This document shows positions 1 to 11,815 of a stretch of DNA of 64,000 nt, piece after piece. The DNA is from Nematostella vectensis (Eukaryota; Cnidaria; Anthozoa; Actiniaria; Edwardsiidae). The notes beneath the pieces were generated by a model that ran no database searches, had not been told where the DNA came from, and saw nothing but the letters and a program-made list of their open reading frames with translations. The stretch's first letter is position 1; each line of letters starts with the position of its first letter. The stretch lies in the NCBI RefSeq assembly GCF_932526225.1, contig NC_064034.1, positions 17,434,887 to 17,498,886 of the forward strand, given 5' to 3'. The translations under genes were made by a program, and so were the position numbers.

Positions 1-692
1 TGCGACAGTGGAAGAGACACAGCTACATTGCCTCGTGGAAAAAACTCACATGACCTTGTAATCACGTGACTTATCTACGCATGCTCAGTTTCACTGTCCA
101 ACAAAAAAAAAGCACACGTGACCCAAACCATGAACTGGATTCAACAATTTAGGTTGATTTGTTGTAACTGATTATAAGTAGGTAGGTGGTAGGTCACTAC
201 ATAGATCTAACAATACTTCAAATTGAATATTGGATTTATCGCGTCAGCAAACTCAAGCAGGCGAAGGAAATCGGACAGTACCACCCATCCCTCAGACATT
301 TATTTTCTTCAAACAAAGTGACTTTTCACGTTTGTTTAAAAAAGGGGTGGATATTTACCCAATCCACCCCCCCCCCCCCCCCCTGTATCCGCCCCTACTT
401 TCAATTGAAATTACAGACGATTTGAATCATTATGGACTATTTTCCTTACATGATAGGATAATATGGTAAAAACAATTAGTTCGAATTTATAACAAGCTAA
501 TAAAATGTACGCCATGCCCTCTGAATTTAATTCAAATCTCGACTCATGTACTTTGATTCGATAGCTCTACTTCCATGCTTGGATTTTAAGGTAAAAGCAT
601 ATTCCATAACCAGTGCCAAATGATTGATGGCCATTACTAGAAAGGTTTATAAAGAGGAACATTACAAGGGACGTCTGTCATCCCTTTTGTTC
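1..692. other. No gene seen; C-rich tract
   Basis: I see no convincing exon here. A run of about 20 C residues lies near 367-383, next to short G/C-rich words that recur elsewhere in the window. The short open frames have no domain, no splice context and low-complexity proline translations. Confidence 0.5.
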
Positions 693-968
693 GCTGGAGA
701 ATAACTGTACCCCCCCCCCCTCCCCTCCCTCCTGGGTCACAACCCCTTGCGTGCAAGTGGCTTGATTGGATAATTTTTTTTTTAATGCGTCATTCGATTT
801 TTATTTGTGACGTTGTTGTGTGCAATGACGTTAGCTGGAGAATAACTGTACCCCCCTCCCCCTCCCTCCTGGGTCACAACCCCTTGCGTGCAAGTGGCGT
901 GATTGGATAATTTTTTTTAATGCGTCATTCGATCTTTATTTGTGACGTTGTGCGCAATGACGTTAGCT
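693..968. repeat. Tandem duplication, about 141 bp x 2
   Basis: Two head-to-tail copies begin at 693 and 834 with the word gctggagaataactg. Each contains a C-rich tract, a T-rich tract and the word gcgtcattcgat, and ends in caatgacgttag. The copies differ by a few substitutions and by homopolymer length, so the duplication is fairly recent. Confidence 0.85.
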
Positions 969-1121
969 CTTGAAAAAAGATAGTTTTATTCCAATCAAAT
1001 TGTCATTCCAATCAAACTGTCATTTTAAGTTCAACACGAACTTTTAAAATGATACAAAGCAGAATGGTTAAACGAAACTTTGTTAAATGACCCTTACAAA
1101 TATTTTATTTCCCGACCATAA

Positions 1122-1451
1122 TCTGGCCAGAGGTACAGTTGCTTTGACGACATAAACATTCTTACGCATGAATCAAAACATTTATCCGACCCTGTTGTAC
1201 ATTCCTCTTTCCGTACCTTTGCCAAACCGAAAGCCGAAGCCGAAGCTGACAACGGCAAACGAAGTAACGAGCGATTTGCGAGCAGAAACAATTTCAAAAG
1301 AACATCTTCAAAGGGTCATCAATCAAGCAAAGAAACGAATGCCGAAGATGGACCAGTGGCTCAGCCAGTCGTTGAGGAGAGGGGAGTGTTCAGTAAACTA
1401 AAAAGAACATTCTCAGGGGGTAAAAAGAAAACAACGGATGAAAAAAAATAA
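1122..1451 (+). CDS. Orphan open frame, possible C-terminal exon
   Basis: From an in-frame TAA at 1119 to a TAA at 1449 there are 109 open codons with no ATG. The translation is basic and disordered, with Ala/Glu/Lys-rich words such as AKPKAEAEAD and a lysine-rich end (SKLKRTFSGGKKKTTDEKK). Balanced codon use and the lack of stops look more like coding than the flanks do. It could be the last exon of a gene whose other exons are outside the window or decayed. An overlapping frame also starts with an ATG at 1168. I do not recognise a family, and there is no clear upstream exon, so this is a weak call. Confidence 0.22.
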   Translation, partial: SGQRYSCFDDINILTHESKHLSDPVVHSSFRTFAKPKAEAEADNGKRSNERFASRNNFKRTSSKGHQSSKETNAEDGPVAQPVVEERGVFSKLKRTFSGGKKKTTDEKK

Positions 1452-1627
1452 ACCCACAAAGATGAGTTAAAAGTCGTCGAGCCAACTGCAAGTGAAAAAT
1501 GTCTTCCTCAGCAAGGGAGCACGAAGGCCAACAGAAAGTAAATCGCGTAATAATCGTCTCGGATTTGTACTTTGCTTACTGCAACGGTGTCAGCCTAGAC
1601 GAAATGTTCAGGAGAAGATAAATGCGA

Positions 1628-2250
1628 AAGCCGGGGGAGGGGTAGTGACGCAATGGCTTTTATGCAAAATCGACACACCGGGGAGGGGTAGTGCCTAGTG
1701 ACGCTATGGATATGAAGCAAAACAGACACACCGGGGGAGGGGTAGTGCCTAGTGACGCTTTGGATGGCACACCGGGGGAGGGGTAGTGACGCAATGGCTT
1801 TTATGCAAAATCGACACACCGGGGAAGGGGTAGTGCCTAGTGACGCTATTGATATGAAGCAAAACAGACACACCGGGGGAGGGGTAGTGCCTAGTGACGC
1901 TATGGATATGAAGCAAAACAGACACACCGGGGGAGGGGTAGTGCCTAGTGACGCTATGGATATGAAGCAAAACAGACACACCGGGGGAGGGGTAGTGCCT
2001 AGTGACGCTATGGATGGCACACCGGGGGAGGGGTAGTGACGCAATGGCTTTTATGCAAAATCGACACACCGGGGAAGGGGTAGTGCCTAGTGACGCTATT
2101 GATATGAAGCAAAACAGACACACCGGGGGAGGGGTAGTGCCTAGTGACGCTATGGATATGAAGCAAAACAGACACACCGGGGGAGGGGTAGTGCCTAGTG
2201 ACGCTATGGATGGCACACCGGGGGAGGGGTAGTGACGCGATGGTTATGAA
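1628..2250. repeat. G-rich minisatellite, composite units
   Basis: About a dozen units carry the core acaccgggggaggggtagtg, followed either by a long spacer (gacgctatggatatgaagca type) or by a short one. Units are about 54 bp or shorter and are arranged in a higher-order pattern: the block near 1760-1990 recurs near 2010-2220. Open frames on both strands across the array are periodic translations of the repeat, not genes. Confidence 0.9.
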
Positions 2251-3060
2251 GTATAATCGTTAAGCCCTGGGAGAGGGGTAGTGGTGCAATAGGCAATAGC
2301 TGTGAAGCATCTACAAGCGGGGGAGGGGGATAACACATCTGTTTTGAACTTGGCTGTCAATTGTCGTGGAAATTTGTTTCCCCGTGCAATCAATTTCCTT
2401 CGATACTTTTTTTGCGTTTACTAGCACTTCATGCTACGTACAATACAACTCTCAACTATCAACGTTTTACAATCAATTCCATCAATCCAATCCAATACGA
2501 TCAATAAACTATACAATGTTCCCCCTATTTATACCCCAATTTTACGCCCTTACAATCAATGGATAATACAGCGCTTTCCTTCATCTACCCACAAACGGAT
2601 ATTTACTAAATAGTTTACATTCCTTTCTTACTACGCTTCATCGTGCTATTTCGTGCTATTCACGATTAAATCACTACTTAATTTTCAGATAAGATAGGAC
2701 AATAACACCTAATAATAACATACGTAATTTCCCTCACGCTATCTTGCGTCACATAAAACTAATAAACTCTTTATCCCCGACATCAAGATATTTTAGATCC
2801 TGATCCTGTTAGCTACTGAAGTAAAGTTAAGTCTAAATATACATCAAAGTCAAAGATAGGTAAAACCCAAGCTCGAGCACAAACAGATTGTTTTGTTTTT
2901 AAAACAAATGCATGACTCGACACCTACAATTAATGATGTATCTGTATTTTTTACCTTGAAAGTGTCTTGAACTAACGTAAAGGTAGCCCAAGGGTTGGTC
3001 GATACCACAGGCCCGAAGGCGACGTCCCATACGACCATTGGGCAATCTCAATATTTGACT
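2251..3060. other. No gene seen
   Basis: AT-rich sequence with short, uninformative open frames. I see no exon with splice context and no recognisable domain. Confidence 0.5.
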
Positions 3061-3288
3061 TACACCTATTTCACAAAAGGTGAATGGCAAATGGTAAATG
3101 GCTTATGGGTACTAATTATCCGTAAAATTAAAGGTGTTAAAAACAGTTCAGCAATGTCAAAGCCAAATATTGGATAATTGTTTTGATATATCCATATTCT
3201 TCGAGACGCCTAGTTACTTTCGGTAGTAGAACTGCCATTTGCCAATCGCCATTTGCCATTTGCACTGACAACCTTTGAAACAGGTGTA
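3061..3288. mobile_element. Short inverted-repeat element (MITE-like)
   Basis: The left end begins tacacctatttcacaaaagg, and the right end read in reverse begins tacacctgtttcaaagg. The ends therefore form imperfect terminal inverted repeats around an internal region rich in atttgcca words. A related copy lies in the opposite orientation at about 61741-61890, which supports a dispersed family. It has no coding capacity, and target duplication is unclear. Confidence 0.6.
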
Positions 3289-3999
3289 TGTCAGAAGCTT
3301 TTAAAGGACAATATCTAGGGGTGGGGTGGTTGGGTTTTGTTATGCGTATATAGGGGGCTCACAGGCAGATGTAGATTTTCTCTGAAGGGGGTAATCAAGC
3401 TTTTAGCAAGAAAGGAAACACTAGGGTATCGCGTTGTTATTTTAAGCTTTTAGCAAGCAAGGAAACACGGTGTCTCCTCTACGCCTAGGGTATCGCCCTG
3501 CCATTTTCTCCCTTAAGCCATATAAAAGGTGTGTATATTAAAAACCTCCACATCTCCTTATGCTTTCAAATGTCGCCAGTCTACCATCACTTTATCGCCC
3601 TTTTGGGCCTTTTTATTATATAGTCACGAAGCGAATAGCGAAAGACTCTTGTAAATAATAAAAAAGCCAAAATAAACTTTTTTTATTCCGTTTCTAGTAT
3701 AAAATTGCGAAATCCGTTAATTTCCTCTATTGCACCAAAGTGGGCTATTGGCTGTGACCCAGTCTGGACATTTCTAGTTTTTAGCAGCTTTTCAGGAGCA
3801 GGAAGAACAGAAATTATTAAGCATAATTCTAATGACAAAACTACGAGATTTCTCTAAATTGACCAAATTGGTTTTACGTTTCGCTCGTACGAACTTGCGA
3901 ACAGCCGAAACTGGTCCGACTAGAACCCAGTCCCAAATCGGGGAACGCCTAACAGCTGATCTACTGTAAGCTGTAAGCTGTACCCGAGCTGATGCAGAT
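3289..3999. other. No gene seen; upstream of hydrolase
   Basis: Non-coding sequence, presumably containing the promoter and 5' untranslated region of the hydrolase gene that starts at 4000. A partial duplication is visible near 3390-3500, around cttttagcaag and ggaaaca words followed by cctagggtatcgc. No TATA box or other motif can be assigned with confidence. Confidence 0.45.
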
Positions 4000-6374
4000 A
4001 TGGAAGAACAGTACGAAGTCAAGAAGGACATTGAATATTACGTGAAATCTAGCGATGATGAATGTTGCAGTCAAGAAAACAGCATCTCTAAGAACACACT
4101 CGACCTGTTTTTGCCATTACATTCGGACTCGAGTACACCGATAGTCGTATTTGTCCACGGCGGCGGTTGGATGAGAGGGGACAAGCAAGCGTACAGGCAT
4201 TATTTCTCCTGCTACGATACAAATCTACTAGTTGCTCTTCTGTTTTCCTACTATGATGGCTACGCGAATGTAGGGAAGAGCTTTGCCCGTGCTGGGATAG
4301 CTTGTGCGGTGATTTCGTACCGGCTGAGTAGGTTGGAATTCCCCTGGTTATTATTGGAGTTAACAATGTCTCTTTTGATGTCTTTGACCGTATTGCTCAC
4401 ACCGCTCGTCTTTGTAGCATTCGTCGCGGGCATCGTGTCAAATGTTTTACACAGAACAGAGGATAACTTTAATTTTACCGCACAATCTGGCTCTATTCTA
4501 AGCTACTGTACTCTGCTTCTCTTATTTTCTTTGTTTATTCTCTGGTTCATTGTTTGTCAAAATGGTGATGGCTACTTCATCCCACCCCAGGCAAAATTCT
4601 ATCCGCTAATTCTATCACTAGTTGTATCTACTGCTTGTCTTTTAGTACTGGATATTGAACTGGTTTCATTTGCATCCTGTTTGACTATTTGTATGGTGCT
4701 ATTCTTGCTTCACTCATTTGCAATGTTCCAGCGATCATGCCGGCCTATTGTCAGACATCCCAGCCATATTAATGATGTAGCTCGTAGTGTGGCGTGGGTG
4801 GTAGGATATGGTAATGCAACCAAGAGATACAACAAGAGCAGGTGTTTTTGTGCGGGCATTCTGCTGGTGGTCATTTAGTGTCATTGCTTGCTTTGGACTC
4901 CAACTACCTGGAGAATGTTGGAGTTCCTTTGTCAAATATTAAGGTAAGACCTTTTAAATTATCTTCTTTTCCACCTGGGGGGAATTCGAGACAGGAATGA
5001 TCTTTAGCAAAATCATTTAAAATCCTTTGTTATGGCAAGTTGGGTGTGGCCAATAGCAAAGAGGGATAGCAAAGAGGGGTTGTAGCCCTCCAAAATCCCC
5101 AAATTTACAATGTACCTCTGGGGAACATCTCTCAGGCCCTCCTTAGAGAGAAGCATATTAAATTTTTATGTTTTCCCTCTCCCCCCACCCCCAATTTGTT
5201 GGAACTAGCAAACATATCATTCTTTTTTAGTAATATTGTCATTTCTAATTCAATCCATTGGATTTTTTAAGGTTCCATTGGGAATGGTGATCCCTCACTT
5301 ATAGGCGTTTTTTTATCTTGATTAAGTTAAACAATGTCATATTTTGAAAAGGACATTTTCTTTTTTTTGCAACAGACATTCTTGATTCTTGATTACCATA
5401 AGCAGATTAGCAGTTAGTGTTCAGTGCTTGTTCAGAAGCTAAAATGAGCAGTGAATTCAATGTGACTTCTCAATAGGGCTCAAAATAGGCTGTCAATAAA
5501 GTCAAAACATATATCGTAGCCAATAAAAGCTGTCTTACATTTAGCCTCAAAGGGTAGTCTTAAGTTGCACTTGCCTTGGCTTGAATTATTGCTATTTTTT
5601 ATAATAATGATGATTTACTATGTTGTGGTGAGGAGTAAAGATGATAAATCAATCTGTTCCGACCCCCCCCCCCCCCTTCCCACCCAATCTATATCCTATA
5701 AGCAGACCTGTAGCTTCAAAATATTGAGGAGGAGTGGTACATACACATTGGAACATATTTGGGGCACAGCCACACAGCCAGGCCCCTACTGGTCATTTTC
5801 TTGTAATTTTTTATGATACTGGGGTGTGGGGAACGTGCCCCCAGTGCCCCACCCCTTACCAAGGCCCTGACAGGTAAATACATTCAGATGACAATAATTT
5901 GTTTTATCTTTTCAGGGTGTCATTTCAATATCTGGTGTGTACAACCTGCACAAACTGGCCAGTGGATTTCTAGGCCCATTATATCTCCATCCCGCATTTG
6001 GTACCAATCCCAAGACCTGGACTCAGGCCTCGCCATACCACAGCCTTCAACAGCTTCCAGGAAATACCAAGGAACAAGGGCCCACGGATACCAGCTTAAA
6101 CGGTGGTTCACTTGTGCATCAGACAAGGGTTCCATTTCTTGTGATAAATGCTGCCATGGACTTTCTACTACACGATGATGCAGTAACGTTTGTGGCTTTG
6201 TTAAAGGAGAAGGGCTTTCAGTGCGAGCATTTTGTGAGCAAAGGAAGTAATCATTTATCTATTGTTTTAACATTTGGTCAGAGCAGTTTTAAAATGCTTC
6301 AAAGTTCAAATTGTGAACAGACTGCAGAAATGCTTTGTTTGGAATTTGTCAAGAGAAATATTCTTTTGTCCTGA
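4000..6374 (+). CDS. Membrane-embedded alpha/beta hydrolase (ICME/BD-FAE-like)
   Basis: This is a serine hydrolase of the carboxylesterase / isoprenylcysteine methylesterase-like group. It has two exons: 4000-4943 (donor aag|gtaaga) and 5916-6374 (acceptor ttttcag). The oxyanion motif HGGGW is at residues 53-57. The nucleophile motif GHSAGGHL sits just before the first exon end. The acid (MDFLLHDD) and histidine (SNHLSI) lie in exon 2. Between the oxyanion loop and the nucleophile, residues about 117-245 hold roughly four hydrophobic membrane segments, so the catalytic fold appears split by a transmembrane insert. The reading frame breaks by one base near 4834-4845: the upstream frame runs to a stop at 4876, while GHSAGGHL is in another frame. 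This could be a sequencing error, a real inactivating deletion, or (less likely) a 41-bp intron from 4801 to 4841. The substrate is unknown. Confidence 0.75.
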
Positions 6375-7230
6375 AAATTACGGTATTTTGTTATAAAAAA
6401 AAATCAAAGGAAATTGAATTCTTTTACCTAACTTATAATTACAGATTTTGCTCTAAACTTATAATTACAGGTTTTACTCATCGGCGAATCCAGACTTCTA
6501 GTTAATTTTTTTTTGCCAAGGCTGTTATGATTTGTTCTTAGCTATGTTTCAAGATTTTGTAGCGCTTAATAAGATTTGTTTGTATCTCTGACAAAAAAAC
6601 AAAAATACTCCTGCTGATGACAGGTGAAAAAACACCACAGCGTTTACCAAGAGAGATAACTTTTCATTAATACCCGTTTTTTTCTCTGCGTGCGGCGCGC
6701 GTAAACTTCTCCCGTAAGGGAAACGTAAAATTACTCTTAAATTACTGAAAATGTTTATATCCTGTGACCGCAATAAAAAAATCGCATCCAATAACTTTGT
6801 ATCAAGGCCCGGTGTATTACTGGTACCGGTTTATTTTGGCTTACAATCTGGTTTATTCATAAGGAGATCTGCGATAAAAAGTGTCGATTATACTAATTTG
6901 CGGATTAACGCATGCAGTGCACAAAGGTGACGATATACGTAGACAGTTGTTAACTCTTCACAGTCTGGGTGTTAAATTGTCTTGCGTCGCGTTTGAATTA
7001 TTAGTTATTTATTGTAATTATTTAGCCATGTGTGTCAAAATCCAAGTTGCCTTGTGTTTATTTCTTAATTTAAATCACTAACGTCTTGTATTAATTATTA
7101 ATGCTATCGTTTTCCGGGGAGATGCCCGTTGAGATGCGGTCTACCCTCATTCAGCATCAACGACTCGGTCTTCTTCTTTCAACGGCATGATTTATATCAG
7201 TAGATAATTTGCGAGAGAGGAAAAACACAA
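6375..7230. other. No gene seen; intergenic
   Basis: AT-rich sequence between the hydrolase stop and the Kv channel start. It presumably holds the hydrolase 3' end and the channel promoter. The short open frames on either strand have no domain signature. Confidence 0.5.
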
Positions 7231-9515
7231 ATGATGACCAGCGAAGATGTGGAAACAATCCATTATTGGACGCCAATGGCCCAGGCCGGCTATTTCGGCA
7301 TGGCCCCACTGGCGACATCGCGTTCCTCGCTTCTTGTCCGCCCGTCCACAAGGGATAACGACCGCAGAGTGGTGCTGAATATTAGCGGCAGGAAATTTGA
7401 AACATGGGAGACAACTCTAGAGAAATACCCGGAGACTCTATTAGGAGGAAAGGAAAAGGACTCGTTTTACGACAAAGAGAAACAGGAGTATTTTTTCGAT
7501 CGCGACCCGGTATTTTTCCGCCACGTTTTGAACTACTATCGCAAAGGGAAATTGCATTTCTCTTTGGAGGAGTGTGGAAAGTTTTACAAGGAGGAGCTGA
7601 AATTTTTCAAGATCTCTCCGGACAATGTAGACTTGTGTTGTTTTGAGGAATTCGAAGAATCTGTTAGTTTAAATTTCCGCAAGCCTCGTCCACCGGGCGA
7701 GTCAAGATGCGATTGTTCTGTACAGAAAGTCCGAAAATCCTTACGCCAAAGAGTTTGGGACCTCTTTGAGAACCCCTATAACAGTTCTCTTGGTAAAATC
7801 ACTTATGCAGTGACGGGGATAGCTATTATTGTGAGCATACTCACAACAATAACAGAAACAATTCCCTGTTCTACGACAAGAACCTGCGGGGAACTCCATG
7901 CGAGCGCTTTTTTCATTGTGGATGGAGTATGTGTAGGAATTTTTACTTTGGAATATTTGGTTCGCTTACTATCTGCTCCGGAAAGATGGCCATTTGTGAA
8001 GAACTTCCAAAGCATTATAGATGTAGCTTCAGTAATGCCGTTTTATTTGGATATCTTATTTGAGCAAATCAGCGGAGGAAGTAGCGGCGCCGAGGGATTA
8101 ACAATCCTCCGTGTTTTCCGAGTTTTCCGGGTGGTAAAGATGTCGCGACATTCAAAGCGTTTGCAGTCACTAGGTGCGTCGATAAAGAACTCATCCTCAG
8201 AATTGGGTTTTATTCTCTTCTCGTTTTCCCTTGGCGTGGTGATCTTCGCGACTGTTATATATTATTGCGAGAAAGACGAACTAAACACGTCGTTCCTCAG
8301 CATTCCAGACGGAATGTGGTACGCAATCGTTACTATGACGACCACAGGGTAAGTGCCAATATCAAGGAGTACTCATGATATCCTTGCAATCAATTACTGT
8401 GAATTAGAAGGTGATTTATGCCATATGTACCGCATAACCCAAGTTAGTGCCGATACTTGCGGCTAAGCGGAATAAAATAAAAACAAACCAAAGACAAATT
8501 GCTAGTATGGTCACGTTGAGATTAGCCTTGTTATTTTGGTATCGTCGCATGGTGGAAATCTCCGAAACTTAGCTTCTGGCATTCTCATGAAGACAATTAA
8601 AGCAATTTTTATTCGCTTGAAATTACTAGGTTAATTATTAATTGTGTAACATGTAAAACTATGAATAGATTACAAGAATCGAGAGTTGCTTGAGTGTTTC
8701 CACCTTTTCTAAATCTAAGAACGTTTCTATATCTTGTTCATAGTCTATAAAAGCGATTCTCCAGTTCAAGGTGAATGATTAATTTGATTGAACGCAGTGT
8801 CCAAGTCATTGCTTTTACAACAGAAACCACTTGATCCAATACGTACCCTAGAGCTATTGGCAGGTGTTTTTCTAGAAACAACGTCCAAATTATACCAATA
8901 CCCCCTCTGACGATAGTCATTTCGTCGGCCAGTTGGTAACAGGAAAAGATTGACCAAATAATATCTATTATGTGCCTGAGACTACGGTTTGTATTTGAAT
9001 TGCTTGAGAAAACCTTTTGTACTTTTGTAACATGAAACATGGACAAATGTGTTCAGTGAAACAAAATTTCGATCACGAAAATAGTTTTCCCGCCTAAAAT
9101 CTTCTAGTTCCCGTATGATCGCACGTGTTCTTTTCGCAACCATATATGGTGATAATACTAGCAAGTTATGCAAAGGTTCTTCTTTGCCTTCTTAGCTATT
9201 CACAGGTCGTTGATGTCTCGCTCAATACACGTTTCAACTCCAACTTTTTGACAACAGAACCTCATACTTTACAGAGTAGAATTTAATCTTTTGTTGACTG
9301 TTTTCAGATATGGAGACATGACACCGGAAACCGCGATTGGCCAACTGATGGGAAGTTTCTGTTGCATTGTGGGCACTTTGGTGATTGCACTTCCGGTTCC
9401 AATCTTGGAAATGAAGATGAAACTTGTCAATTTGAACCAGGGAGGGGAGGATGAGGGTACGGGGAGTGACGAGGAAGAGAGAAAAGAAAACACGGAACAG
9501 GAAACAAACGTCTGA
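7231..9515 (+). CDS. Voltage-gated potassium channel (Kv, Shaw/Shal-like)
   Basis: This is a pore-forming Kv alpha subunit of 441 residues in two exons, 7231-8348 and 9308-9515. The splice (GG|gtaagt ... ttttcag|A) falls inside the selectivity filter. The T1 tetramerisation domain spans about residues 45-145 and carries the zinc-site pattern of non-Shaker Kv channels: H109-x5-C115 and C136-C137. S1 is about 188-207 and S2 about 225-247. S4 is ILRVFRVFRVVKMSRHSKR, with positive residues every third position (R294, 297, 300, K303, R306, K309). The filter reads TTTGYGD, where most Kv channels have V or L before GYGD. S6 keeps PVP but continues ILEMKMKLVN rather than the usual V-I-V-x-N-F. The C-terminus is short and acidic. 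T1 and S1 most resemble Shaw (Kv3), but Shal is not excluded. Start: ATGATG after cacaa. Confidence 0.93.
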
Positions 9516-10462
9516 TCCCAACCGAAGATACAAAGGTCACAGCTAGACTAACATCTGATTTCAGCCAAAAAAAGACAAAGTGGCATCTAGACTAACGTCT
9601 GATTACACCTAAAAGACTTTAGGTCGCATCCAGGCTATGGCTGATATCACCAAAGACAATGTCGCATCCGGACTATTTCTGATATCACCCGGAAGACAAA
9701 GTCACATCCAGGTTTATGTCCACTTATATGCACCCGACTAATGGAAATAAGGCTTGCTAACCAGGCTATCAAGGTTCTCCCTTCCCTATTTTCCCATTTT
9801 CCCCCACAGCATTCCAACATAGATCTCTCTGCAAAGTAACGCAACATCGTCAGATGTGTTAAAGCAACCCCCCCCCCCCCCCTCAAATGTCTCTCTTCCG
9901 TGAAAACCCATGATTTAAACGACCACGGGGTAATAAACCCGACCATTAGTTCATTTTCTGTATATTTAATACAAAATCTCGACAGCTATTTACAATTGCT
10001 CGTTATTATAAAGATACCTGTGTTGACTGTTCAAAGGTCGGGAAAATTAAGTTGCAGCTGTTTTACCAAAGCTGTTTGTACAGTAGAGACAAAATCATTT
10101 TCTGATAACTGGGAAAAAAATCATCTAATTCACACACAAAAAAAAACTGAATTTTGAATTTAAAAAAAATAAGTAGTAGAAAAAAAAACTGAAAAAAGGT
10201 GGAAAATATTCTTACCACATTATAAATAAAGGAGAGTGTAATTAATATAAAGCAATCAACATTTCAATGATGCTCAGGTTGATCGGCAGCCATTGTAGAA
10301 ACGTACCTATTACCCTAATTATCATATTTTATTAGCAGTCATTATAATCTTCTTAATAAATAATAACCAAATAAACACGTCCATATAACGGGAATAGTTT
10401 TTAGGAATATTCAAATTGTTTAGCCGATATTGACTGCTAAAAAGGGTCCTTCAAAGCCCAGT

Positions 10463-10594
10463 GCAAACAGCACCAACAGCGACCGGCATTGCTGGTGAAA
10501 CCTTGCTCGACTTAACACAAGACAAAGGAAATAATAAGGTGTTCGAACGGCGTCAGCGTCACCAGCCTTTCTGATCGATGTTGGTGCTGTTTTC
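10463..10594. mobile_element. Small foldback element
   Basis: The word aacagcaccaac near 10467-10479 and its reverse complement near 10580-10592 bound a hairpin-forming segment. The pairing extends inward (ggcattgctggtg against the caccagcctttctg side). It is consistent with a very short inverted-repeat transposon remnant. Confidence 0.45.
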
Positions 10595-11094
10595 AAGGAA
10601 GTACCATACTTCTAACAGGAAAGTAAGTCTTCGATTGAACGACGTGTCAAAGTCTCTGGTGCGGTCGAGGCCATTCACAGTTTCACAGTTAACGTGTGGT
10701 CGGGCTTCCCATTACTTCAATTTCGTGCGCAATGAATGGTGCGCTAGCGTCGTATAATCTGACGAACTTTTCTAGGATGGAACGCCGTTTAATCTAGGCC
10801 TTGGCGAGTAACCGTTGACCAATTAATATCCCTACTATAACCGGGCAACGACTGATTTTGTCGTTGAAGTCTACACAACTCTTTGTTGGGCCTTGCGTGT
10901 TCGTGTACCCTGCCATGGGAGGGGTAACAACAGTCCGAAATAGAATTCGCTATCATTTCATCTTCCATCCCTTATGCGAGGTAGACGGTTCCACTTCTAT
11001 CAAATAATTCACCTTTCCATGGGAAGGATAACGAGTTGCACCATCCTATTTCTCTGTACACCGTTTTACTTCGCAAGGTAGGGGCACCCAATCC

Positions 11095-11225
11095 AGTTCT
11101 AGACCGGTTTTATATTTCCTCTGTGTCCCCCTCTGTGAGGGGTGGGGTGGGTAGTGCTAGACTGGTTCCATATTTTCTCTGTTTCCCCCTTTTAGGGGTG
11201 GGGTAGGTAGTGCTAGCTTGGTAGT
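11095..11225. repeat. Two-copy tandem repeat
   Basis: Two copies of a roughly 65-bp segment share the words gactggtt or gaccggtt, a ttcctctgt/tttctctgt stretch, a C run and aggggtggggtgggtagtgctag. Confidence 0.6.
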
Positions 11226-11424
11226 GAGTGAGGTACGGGTGGACTACTGTGCCTCTGATCGAGGAGCCGTTTGTTGGGTGTTCTTTTAAAGCTCGCTACG
11301 CACACGGCGACGCAATCACGTGGTTGGCTCATGGCCGGCGCAGGGTGCCATTTGTTGGATAACGGGTCATACCTGTACAAAAAAAAAACAGCTTAGAGAA
11401 CCACCACCACCACTCAATGGTATA

Positions 11425-11560
11425 ACTAGAAAGACAGTAATTGCGCTGACGTTTCGAGCGTCAGCCCTTTGTCGGAGCAAAAGTGAGGTACGGGTGGATT
11501 GCTGTGCCTGTGTTCCAACATGGGGCGAACACTCGAAACGCAATTACTCTGTCTCACAGA
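11425..11560. mobile_element. Possible Penelope-like element remnant
   Basis: The segment around 11440-11482, read on the minus strand, contains ctgacgctcgaaacgtcag flanked by cgacaaaggg. This arrangement (CTGA-type box, short stem, GAAA box) resembles the hammerhead-ribozyme motif known from terminal repeats of Penelope-like retroelements. The first core box is mutated. A partial inverted copy (cgaaacgcaattactctgtct) lies near 11535-11555. Family assignment is inference from the motif only. Confidence 0.35.
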
Positions 11561-11815
11561 GGCGTTCAACATACGTTTTCAACCTTGTGTTGATTTATAG
11601 CCCACCAGCACTCAAACTGCATAAGGCAATCAATCATAAGGAGCAACCACATCCACCTTATAACAGAAACACTAGAAAATATGGACATGGGAGTTGGTAC
11701 AAGGTCCCCCTACCATGAAGATAGTAGACTGGGCCCAACTCTCATGCTCAGCTAGCAAAACAAACTACGGCCAACAAAAAACAAAATCGACAGCTAAGCT
11801 TGCTACGTAGATAAA

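Larger units (their letters stand above)
9516..11815. other. Intergenic; repeats only
   Basis: This stretch separates the Kv channel from the KLHL gene. It contains a degenerate repeat of short acatc/gtctgatt words just after the Kv stop (about 9535-9720), a C run near 9870, a foldback near 10463-10594, a two-copy repeat near 11095-11225 and a Penelope-like fragment near 11425-11560. The last coding exon of the minus-strand KLHL gene should lie here, but I could not identify it. Confidence 0.5.

Noticed and set aside
1595-2232. Open frames on both strands with repeating peptides
   Set aside because: Pure periodic translation of the G-rich minisatellite.
5937-6135. Overlapping frames opposite or beside hydrolase exon 2
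   Set aside because: The frame containing the acid and histidine motifs and spliced in phase from exon 1 explains the sequence.
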